Assembly: GCA_004194705.1 (NCBI GenBank)
Contig: SADC01000364.1
Location: 1 to 64,000 of the forward strand
DNA length: 64,000 bases
Direction of reading: 5' to 3'
Source of the DNA: Ditylenchus dipsaci
Lineage: Eukaryota; Nematoda; Chromadorea; Rhabditida; Anguinidae
Shown: positions 55,416 through 64,000 of the stretch, piece after piece
Layout of the letters: each line of letters opens with the position of its first letter
How positions within the stretch are numbered: position 1 is the stretch's first letter
Notes under the pieces: generated by a model
Database searches by the model: none
The model's input: only the letters and a program-made list of their open reading frames with translations
What the model was told of the DNA's origin: nothing
Made by a program: the position numbers and the translations under genes

Positions 55416-58097
55416 TAAAAGGACAACTGCCGACCATTCTAACTGCCGACCCCCAACTGCCGACCATCCCAACTGCCGACCCCCAACTGCCGACCATTCC
55501 AACTGCGACCCCCAACTGCCGACCAATTAATTTTTTTTGAAATCGCTGTCTTTCCATAATATTTTTTTGCCGATGTGTATAAATTTTTTTGGCCGATGTG
55601 TGTAAATTTTTTTGCCGATGTGTTTGTGTGCTCCTGTGCTTATGACGTATTTATTTCCAGATGGCAGCGATAGAGTTTACTTATAGCCAGCGCGTCGGCA
55701 GTAAAAAAATGGCAGTCACTGAATTCAGGGGAGATTCTAATAAGTGCTATACATGGTCGATTCTCACAACTAAAAGAAAGATCGATGGTGCTATAATCGT
55801 CCACTACATGTGCACCGAATGCAACGCTAAGCGAAAAGAAGTGGAAGGAACAGGATATAGCTCTGGATGAATACCATTGCCTACGATGAAAGCTGACGGT
55901 ATTGCTGGTGTATGGATTGAAATGGAGCCGAACCATCCTCATTTTTGTACGGAAAAAAAGCGCAGTGAGGTAAACCTTACAATTACTAGCACTTGTCTTT
56001 TTATGAAAATAATTAGGTGGATGGGCTTGAAGCACGCCGTAGCATGCAAGCGCAACTGGCCAGCGGCACTCAGGAAAACACTGCTTCGGCCATTGTCAGG
56101 ACCGAGAAAAAGATCTTAATGAAGTTTTGCCGGAAAGAGCGATGGTTTGTAAAGCTTTTTATGAGGCTTACGTGTGTGATTTCGATCAAATATTTTCAGA
56201 ATACCGACAGGAAGTACGACAGTATGGGATCGCAAACCGCACAGCCGTCTCCAAAGCATTCTCTCGTGCACGTCAGAAGCAATTCCCTTTTGTGCCTGAC
56301 TTCTCAGATGTACTTAATGACGACAACGCAATTCTCCGATGCACAGAGCGAGGCTCTCTCTTAGATCATACACGCTACGGTGAAAGATTGCTTCTCTTTG
56401 GTGGTTAGTGCTTTTGGACTTTGAAAGCTTTCAGGCAAAGATTTGGTTTCAGATGCTGAAATGCTCGTTTTCTCTTCGCCCCGACAGCTCTTCTATCTGC
56501 AAAAGTCGAAAGAAATTGTTGCTGACGGAAACTTTAAGTCAAACCAGAAGGAGACACTTGTCAAGTCTACAGAATTTTCGGGTTTGTGAAGAGAATACAT
56601 TCAGTTCCGCTGGTCACTGTGTTGCTAAAAAACAGAGACAAGAAGACATATAGGAAGATGTGGAGAAAAAAGTGAGGTTTTTTGATAGGTTTTTTGTTTT
56701 TTATTCGGTATTATTCAGTTGCTAGTGAGTTGGACCAGCAAGGTGGATCACTAAAATGGGAGTTTGCTCATTTTGATCACGAACCTGCTGTGTGGAAGGC
56801 ATTTAAGCGCCAGTTTCCTGATGTTGAGGCCAAGATGTGTAGCTTTCACGTCAAACAAGCTCTTAACAGAATGGTATCAAATAACACGTTGCAGGGTTTC
56901 TGTAATTTCTTGTTTTAGGTGCAAGACAAAGGGCTAGCTGCGCTGTACCGAGAACAAGAGGATGTGCGAAATGTAGTCAGAATGATAGGAGCTCTTCAAT
57001 TAGCGCCTCCTGAAGTCTGGCACTATTCGCTCAATCTTATCCGCTCTCATATCCAAGTCACTTTCGGACATCTGCATGACACGGCAAACAAGTTGGACCA
57101 GTTGGTCGATTACTACAGGTAATTCTTTCTTTTACGTGTCATACTCTCATGTTTAACTTCCATGTTTCCAGGGACACTTGGATATTGCTCGGACCTTTTC
57201 TCTCTCTGTTTGGAATGCAAGGTCAGAGGACAACAAACACGGCAGAGTCATACCATGGGAAGTTGCGACACCACTTCAGAACGAATTGCTTGCTTGGAGA
57301 GTGGATCGCTCGCTTCAAGGAGGTCAGTTTTTCGGATGTGTGGGGAGAAATTCCATGCACTGTTTAGTTGCATCATGCAGAGAAGAAAATGCGAGTGATG
57401 TCGCTCATGGACGCCAGCCTCTCGTCAGCAATCCCAAGACTCGGCTGCTCTTTTCGTCCAAGATTCTTGCAGCTCAACAAGCATTCGAGGTGGTTCCAAC
57501 AATCAAGTGGATGATGAGGATTTCGACGAAAAACTTGCTGCCTTCTTGCTGCAAATCGGTTTCCTGATGGGCTACACCAATGTGGACGCCGTGGCAGAAA
57601 GTGAAGCTGAAGAGGATGAGCATTGGTTGAACAAGAAATGGAAGAAGCGAACGCCGTACAGAACCTGGAGAATCCAGCGCACATTAACCTTATTGAAACC
57701 ATTGTTGATTTGAATATTGTTTGCTCCCCCTTTTTGTGTTACGAATGAATAAATAAACCTTCAAAGCCATTATAATAATTTTTGAATTATACGTAGAGGC
57801 TAAAATGCATAGAAATCTTTGAAATAGTACAAATGTCTTTTTTCTCTTCGAAGACTTTCACAGTTAGAGTACTTTTTCATATTTTCATAAGCCTTTCATC
57901 GATACTCTTTACTTGACTTTTTTCCATAAATTTTACAACTGGGATAAAATTAAAACATGGTCGGCAGTTGGGGTCGCAGTTGGGATGGTCGGCAGTTGGG
58001 GGTCGGCAGTTGGGATGGTCGGCAGTTGGGGGTCGGCAGTTGGGATGGTCGGCAGTTGGGGTCGGCAGTTAGAATGGTCGGCAGTTGACCCTCGTTC
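55416..58097 (+). mobile_element. MULE transposon with AACTGCCGACC subterminal repeats
   Basis: TSD CTCAAAAAGG at 55406-55415 and 58098-58107 (9-10 bp). The tips differ, but both lead into tandem CAACTGCCGACC repeats (55423-55525) and their inverse (57958-58090). A transposase gene lies between. Confidence 0.88.
55661..57713 (+). CDS. MULE transposase with FLYWCH-like zinc finger, spliced
   Basis: Mutator-like DDE transposase. The N-terminal segment 55661-55970 looks like a FLYWCH finger (YTWSILTTKRKID, YMCTECNAKRKE, then NHPHFCTEKK). A linker at 56030-56400 contains RSMQAQLASGTQENTASAI and VCKAFYEAYVCDF. The catalytic part has the IVADGNFKSNQK motif (about 56515) and FAHFDHEPAVWKAFKRQFPD, VEAKMCSFHVKQALNRM (56760-56880). 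The C-terminal part has TTNTAESYHGKLRHHF (57230-57290). Introns near 55970, 56650, 56890 and 57120 are supported by GTA..TTTTAG-like sites. Some 1-bp shifts are present. Confidence 0.78.
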
Positions 58098-58424
58098 CTC
58101 AAAAAGGATATTTGGGTAAAAAAAGACATTTTGACCATTTCTGAAAGGGCAAAGCTTTTTTCCGCAGCTAAAAGACTTGTTTTGCTCTTTCAGATGGTTT
58201 GACTCCAGTTAAAAATGGAGGCAGTCAGATGTCAACTTTTACTGGGCAGAGATTCTTGGTTGAGCTTGCCTTTTCATTGCTCTTTCTATAAAAACTCATC
58301 CATGACATTGGTGAGACTCGAATTGGCTAAATTGTCATTTTTTTCTTGTACGACACCAGGAAAAGGGACACTATTTTGAGCCCTCTCAAGAAAATTTTAA
58401 GGTACTAGCTCGGTTTACATCACC

Positions 58425-59520
58425 GCCCAAAATTTTTAAAAAGTAAATTAAAAACACGTCTTGAACTGCTTTTTTATGCTTAATACGAAACAAGAAAAAT
58501 TTCTAAAAAAGTTCTGAACAAAAAAAATTTAACTTTTTTTGAAAAAAATTTACACCAAGAGAGGTCGTTTTGGGCGGCGGTCAATTCGTCGACATTTTTC
58601 GGTTGAAACTGCGACTCGAACACCTTACCTCACACAACTCCCATTTAGTGACATTTATTTGCCGCCGCCGGCGGCGGTGGTGTTTTTTTGAAGGTGCCCA
58701 ACTATGTCCAGGTGGAGGTACCGAGGAAGTCGTACCCACTGCGGGTACCTAGGAGGTGGCAAACAGTTGAAAGTACCAAGGAGGAGTACTCAAGTGGTAG
58801 TACCTAGGTGAGAGTATCCAGGTGGAGGTAACCGGGAGGCGGTACTCTGAGGGTGTTACCCCGGCGGGGGTGCCAGGAGGTTTTATCTAGGTAAGTATAA
58901 AAGAGGTGTTAAGAGGTGGTAAACAGGGGGATGTACGAAAAGGGGACACTCAGGTGGTGGTGCATAGGCTGTATCCAGGTGAGGGTACTCAAGATGTGGT
59001 ACCCAGTTGAAGAGTACCCACGGGCGGCCTTAGCGCCTTTTCTAGTTACCAATGATAGGGTTTATATCAGGATTAGGGAAAAGCTATTTTTAAATCGAGT
59101 TTATATTTAATTACTCAATGACATGGTAAAACTAAGAGTGACGAAAATGTCGACGAATTGACCTAGAGCCGGTCGTTTAGGGTATTTTAGGGTCATTTTT
59201 TGTCATTGTTCACCATATTAGGCTTAGGGCGAGCGTAGGTCAGCGTATGTTAGGACGGACTCAAACATGTTTTCGTTAGTTTCTTTTAGCTAAGAAAACA
59301 TGTTTGAGCTCGTACTATTCTTGCCAAAGTCTAAGCCTGAATGTAATAAATAACCGAAAAGTGACCCTATAATACCCTAAAAAGACCATCTCTTGAAGTC
59401 AATGTTTTTTTAGAAAAGTTCAAATTTTTTGATCAGAACTGTTTAGAAATGTTCTTTGTATCGTATTAAGCAGAAAAAGCAGTTCAAGATGTGTTTTCAA
59501 TTCACTTTTCAAAAAATCGG
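58425..59520. repeat. Nested inverted-repeat elements enclosing a GGTACC minisatellite
   Basis: Outer arms 58440-58520 and 59440-59515 (CTTGAACTGCTTTTTTATGC and inverse). The inner element 58579-59163 has tips GGTCAATTCGTCGACATTTT. Its centre, 58695-59010, is a degenerate repeat of about 17 bp (AGGTGGAGGTACC). Confidence 0.75.
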
Positions 59521-59756
59521 GGATGGCGATGTAAACCGAACTAGTACCAATTTTAAACCTAGAAATTACGAACTGGTCAACAAATGCAAAAAAAAGACAT
59601 GCAGTTGGACGGAGTCGAACCAGAGACATCATAAACCGTAAAATTGCAAAAAATGATAAGCACTCTAATTAAAAAAACATACCTAACAGCCACTCGCACT
59701 GAATTATCAGAAAAAGCGACCACCATTTCGGCAGGTCTTCAAAATGATAATTTTTT

Positions 59757-59946
59757 AAAAACCATGGTTTTCGCGCGCAGTGGCATGTGCAAAATTTGAA
59801 TTGGCGGCGGACACTTCTCTTTCGTCTATCAGTGTACTCTTTCGAGTTGTTTCGAATGACTCGAAAGAGTACAGAATTAGACAAAAGAGAAGTGTCCCCC
59901 GCCAATTCAAATTTTGCACATGCCACTGCGCGCAAAAACCATGGTC
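59757..59946. repeat. Intact hairpin MITE with CCATGGTTTT tips
   Basis: Perfect-looking palindrome: CATGTGCAAAATTTGAATTG and TCTCTTTCGTCTATCAGTGT on the left have inverse copies on the right, around a TCGAGT-rich loop. It serves as the empty-site relative of the copy split at 36319/41098. Confidence 0.8.
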
Positions 59947-61066
59947 CTTTAAGGATAAATACAAAACACTAAAATTAGTCAAATTATCGAGCCAATAAAT
60001 CAAAACTTTTTTTGCACAAAAAGACACTAAAAGTGTGTGTATCCCTTCTTGACACCTTTATTTCCGCTGAAATGGGCAGTGAGTGAAATTTAAGGTGTGG
60101 TTGGAGACTAGAGAGACACGAAGGGTGCAAGTCAGGTTGGAGACAGGAGAGAACCCTGATGCATTGGTGCGTGGTTGACTGTTGGGTGGGTATGCAAAAG
60201 AGCAAGCAAAGAAAAAAAAGGATTCAACTCAAATTTCAAACATTTTTTTCTTCGCGCTGCTCTATATATTTTGGCTTCATTTAGCATTTTTGAACAATCT
60301 CTTCAAGACAAATTGTGTTTAAAATCGAGTTTATAATTTTTTCTAAAGGGGTATACCAGTGCGTTACACTACAATTAAGGCGGGCCAACAATTTATTTCT
60401 CCTATGACCGTTTTATATATGCGTTCTAACTGATCCGACAAAAGTTTTCTGTCTTCTTTTAAAAGTAGGATAAGGACATAAATCAAATTTGAGTTGAAAC
60501 ATGAGAAAACAGGCACGATTTCTGAAAATTGCTGGCCTCCGCCTTAATTTGCAATGTAACGCGCTGGTATGCCCCTTCAAGAAAATTCGGCTCATACTGA
60601 TTTTATTTGCGAAAAGGCTGAAATGTGCTACGAAAACGAGATTAATGATATGAAAAATTGAAAATTTGAATTAAAAATTGAATTAACAAACGTGCTCGGC
60701 ACGAAAAAATTATCTAAAGGGAGCGTCCTTATAGTCAGTGTTTCTGAATTAACACTCGCATAACTGTTTGTAACTTCAGTGCATATTTGTGCAGAATTGC
60801 ACGCTGAACAAGAGTGTTAGTAGGTTTTTTATTAACTGAGAAAAATACCGGCGAAAAGCTCCTGAAAAAAGTTCTTTTTCACAGGTGGTTTTTCTAAATT
60901 TAACACTTGTTGAAATTTTTGATCTAATGTTTGTTATATAAAACGCCTTAATTTTTTTTGATTTCCGTCATTGGGGAGGCAAAAGCATGGATTTGTCCCG
61001 CTGAAAAAATTCCTCCTAAAATGACTCATTTTCATCACTCACTCATCTTGAGTCATATTTTGCCCC
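59947..61066. other. Repeats, no supported gene
   Basis: Contains the MITE 60347-60579. ATTGCACGCTGAAC near 60800 resembles the tip region of the long-TIR elements at 18026 and 51086. Confidence 0.4.
60347..60579. repeat. MITE with AAGGGGTATACCAGTGCG tips
   Basis: Inverted ends of about 50 bp: GTATACCAGTGCGTTACACT at the left; GTAACGCGCTGGTATGCCCC at the right. Confidence 0.75.
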
Positions 61067-61074
61067 ATCGTTAA

Positions 61075-61300
61075 AGGGCATGCCCACGCTAATAAGCGGT
61101 GGGGCCCGGGAATTCCAATTCTTTTCCTAATCATTAAACTTCTTTATGGATTTTTCAACTAGGTTTCTAAAAAAACTATACCTAAAATAAATTCCAGGCT
61201 TTGTTTTGTTAGAGACCAAGCAGAAAAATCCGTACAGAAGTTCAATGATTAGGAAAAAACATTTAATTCCTGGGCACTACCTCTTAACGTGGGCATGCCC
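61075..61300. mobile_element. 226-bp MITE with GGGCATGCCCACG tips, 8-bp TSD
   Basis: TSD ATCGTTAA at 61067-61074 and 61301-61308. Tips match the RPS17-carrying element 36969-39689. The interior is the TTTCTAA/TTAGAAACC hairpin also present at 5100-5245, 5325-5465 and in the arms of 51074-54639. Confidence 0.82.
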
Positions 61301-61539
61301 ATCGTTAACTGTATTATGTCTGTATATATATGCAAAAAAGAGAAGCTCGGGGAAAAAATCCTGGACCCAATGTTATTCTCTAATTTCAAAATTTTCACTC
61401 CTTTTCACTTGTTCTTGGCTTTTAGTCTTTCAAATATTTGCTCCTGCTCTTGGCTCCGAGCGGCCAATCTCGGAGCCAAGAGCAGAGAATTGCTCAGATT
61501 GACAAAATTGGCTTAGCAATTATTATAGCTTATAATTTT

Positions 61540-62372
61540 GGCTCTAGGTAAATCGCCAACAGGTAAATTCGCCAACAATTTTTTAAGATTACAGGTTCGA
61601 ATCCCAGTGGTGGTAAACTTTATTTATTTTTCATTAGGTTTATTTAAAAGGGCAGGAGTTTCAAGTGGGTAGGAAAACCACCTGGCACCTTTTCCAAACA
61701 GGTATTCCCTTCTAAGTAGATAATCATCTCCCCAGCTGATCCAGTTCCAATGGTGTTAATCCATTTTACTAGTTAGGATCTACTTTGAATTATCTAAATC
61801 CAACTTTATATGTACCGATATACCCTCGGTGATCAAGGTTCGTCCTCAATGGTCTTAATCAACATCCAATGGTTTACATGTTGCTGTAATCGGACAAGGG
61901 GCTGGCCGCTTCGCGGCCAAGACCAGTACATGCACGAGGGTAAGATAATCAACATTGGATACGTGTATCACAATAAATAAACCTGGCGTGCGGTCAATTC
62001 ATCCACAGGTGAAAAAAGGAATATAATAGACTCTTCTCGTACAGAATTTTAGCAAACAAAGTTAAAAACCACCCTAGTAGCGAACATATCCAACCCCCCC
62101 CCCCCCTAAATTTTCCCTTCTAAAACTTAAGTAAAGAGTGCCCAAATACATGTCCCAGGCCCAGAAAAAGTGCGTAAGACATTTATGAGTCACAACTTCC
62201 ATACGCTGGCCTACCCTAAGCCTAAGGGCTAAGCCTAAACTTGTTGTTCCAAAGGGTAGTTACAGCGATTTTGGGAGGATCAGATTTTAGGGGGGGGGTG
62301 GTATCCTATACTAGCGCCTAAAAGTATAAAGACATGTTGGCGAATTTACTGTTGGCGAATTCACCATCGCCC
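61540..62372. mobile_element. MULE-type element with GGTAAATTCGCCAAC repeats and a B-box-like motif
   Basis: TSD TATAATTTT at 61531-61539 and 62373-62381. Tips GGCTCTAGGTAAATCGCCAA and the inverse of GGGCGATGGTGAATTCGCC. 61589-61616 repeats the TTACAGGTTCGAATCCCAGT motif seen in 26234-27731. Confidence 0.85.
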
Positions 62373-62381
62373 TATAATTTT

Positions 62382-63930
62382 TGCTCTTGACTCGTAAGGG
62401 ATTCAATATTTTTAAGAACATAATTGAATCGGAGCAGTCGAAGAAGGTCAAAAACGGATTATCATACTCAAATTCTGTTGTGTGGGTTATAAAAATAAGT
62501 GGCTTGAAAATCATTAATTGCTGAAAAAAACCTTGATGTGTAAACAAAAACTTGTGATTTCCGTTTTTTACTCTACTTTCTTTATTTGCTAAAGCACCTT
62601 TTTATTAATTTCCTCTTTTACGCGGTGCTCAAAACAGATAAATTTACCTGAACCGATAATTTTATCTGTCAGATAAAATTTTGTCTGACAGACGTAATTA
62701 TGCGACCGTCATCATGTGGGTTGCATAATCGAGATTTTATTAAAAACTCGAAATTAAAATTTTGATAGGTTCCATAATAAAAATTCGGACACCGATAATT
62801 CGAAATTCCAAATCCACCACAGGTTTTTTTTTCATTCCGCCAATGCTCCCCATATTGTTTGTTTCTTGGACGCAAAATTGTCTGCTTTTCCTAAATCTGC
62901 AATTTATTTTGTGCCACCTCGAATAAATTTTTGAGCCTTTTAAGCCTTTTATCCAAAGAATGTGTACTGAAATCTAAGCACTTTTTAATACTTCGAATGT
63001 TTTGGGCACTGTATAAATAAATATTTAGAAGACTATACACCATTAGAAAGCGCAACTCAAGCGCTTCTAACAAGCGCTCATTTTTGAAATTAAAAAAATG
63101 AATAGTGGTTTACGAGTAACTTTGATGAAACAGTCACTTTTGGCAGTGTTCAACTTCAGTGGGCTGTTTAGGGGCAAAAGACACATTAAAACAGCAAACA
63201 GTAATAAATCGTAGCTTTTAACTGTAGAATTTACTGTTAAACTATAGAATCACTGGGTTGGAAAGTAATATTCCGACGAAATATCTGTGCAAGTTGTATA
63301 CTAAAAGATAGCCAAGACTTCGGCGAGTCTTTTTTATCTTAACCTTGTTTGAATTTTTAAAAGAAATGTGTTGATTTGAAGACCAGTGAAATCGAGCCAG
63401 AAATATCCCATCTATGACCAGGCTGCCAGCATACTCATTCAGTCCTCTCAAAATGGTTGAAAACGCAGTCTTACCTGTGATATGATAGTGGTATCTGATG
63501 CGGTTTTTGCGCTCTATCACGTGGTATTTTTATTTTCGAAAATGTTCTGTGAAATTTTGAGAAAATTACGAAACCAAGCCATAACCACTGGAATTTTCGT
63601 TCAAAAGCCCCTGGTTTTTTGGTATGGTTTTGAGGTCAAATTGTTTTAGCTTGAATATTGTGATATTTGCTTGTTGTCTTGTGAGTCTTTGCACTACTTC
63701 TGTCGCATTTTTCACGCTGAGCATTTTGCTGTATTGCACTCTGAATTTTCTTCAGAAAGTCGGCCAGGAATATGCCAAATCAAGTATCCTTCAAATTCCG
63801 GTACCAGGAAAACAGCTGGTTTTACGTCTTCCACTGTAATTTCTGATCGACTTTCGCCGAATTGTGCTGATTTTTGGTAGAGCAGATCCTGGCAGAGGGA
63901 GTTAGGTCTAAGATTACCGCTAAATAAGAA
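62382..63930. other. No supported gene
   Basis: AT-rich. A small TTTTATCTGTCAGATAAAA hairpin at 62660-62690. Short hydrophobic frames near 63624-63880 are unsupported. Confidence 0.35.
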
Positions 63931-64000
63931 GGACGTAATCGTTTGCCAATCAAACTTTTGCCAATGAGATCACTTCGCCAAGGGTATGCTTTCGACAATA
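63931..64000 (+). repeat. Left end of another TTTGCCAATGAGATC MITE, cut by the window end
   Basis: GACGTAATCGTTTGCCAAT, CTTTTGCCAATGAGATCAC and GGGTATGCTTTCG match the left arm of 3811-4088. Confidence 0.75.

Noticed and set aside
59595..59690. Minus-strand tRNA suggested by CTGGTTCGACTCCGTCC
   Set aside because: Only the T-arm half is recognisable; no matching D arm or acceptor strand was found.

Overview
The window is animal nuclear DNA. It has spliced genes with GT..AG introns and TTTCAG-like acceptors, metazoan-type proteins (a KIF21-family kinesin, ribosomal protein eS17/RPS17, a proteasome alpha-1 fragment), and a very high load of eukaryotic DNA transposons (hAT, MULE, Merlin, pogo-like, Harbinger-like, TTAA-type). 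I see no operons, bacterial genes or CRISPR. An invertebrate bilaterian is my guess; I cannot place it lower.

The backbone is one minus-strand gene, a KIF21-type kinesin-4, with 19 recognisable exons from 54915 down to 11507. Motor exons lie at 54.9-49.9 kb and, after a 17.7 kb intron, at 32.3-31.7 kb. Coiled-coil and acidic exons lie at 25.3-22.8 kb, 17.7 kb and 11.8-11.5 kb. The WD40 tail is not found. Nearly everything between the exons is transposon. In a separate block at 5.8-7.0 kb are plus-strand exons, including a two-helix membrane protein. A small unrecognised plus-strand gene sits at 41.6-42.4 kb inside the long kinesin intron.

I could delimit many elements by their target-site duplications (TSDs). 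With 8-bp hAT-type TSDs: 12927-14565, 32362-34824, 36320-41089, 43647-46555 and 52100-52859. With 9-10-bp MULE-type TSDs: 8177-9831, 26234-27731, 35657-35804, 51074-54639, 55416-58097 and 61540-62372. A TTAA-flanked element (18022-22825) carries a 14-15 bp minisatellite of about 2.4-2.7 kb. A TTA-flanked element (11856-16470) has inverted arms of about 1 kb. Many short hairpin elements fill the rest.

The most unusual structure is a five-level nest at 36.3-41.3 kb. A hairpin MITE is split by a hAT-type element, which holds a long-inverted-repeat element, which holds another inverted-repeat element, which carries a whole intron-containing RPS17 gene (5' UTR exon to poly(A) signal). The RPS17 coding exon is itself split by a Merlin-type insertion. 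A neighbouring composite (42721-49466) carries two spliced exons of a proteasome alpha-1 (PSMA1) gene. This suggests repeated capture of host gene segments by DNA transposons.

Coding exons of host genes and transposons alike contain frequent one-base indels, often next to homopolymers. Uncorrected long-read assembly error is therefore likely, and frameshifts alone should not be read as pseudogenisation.
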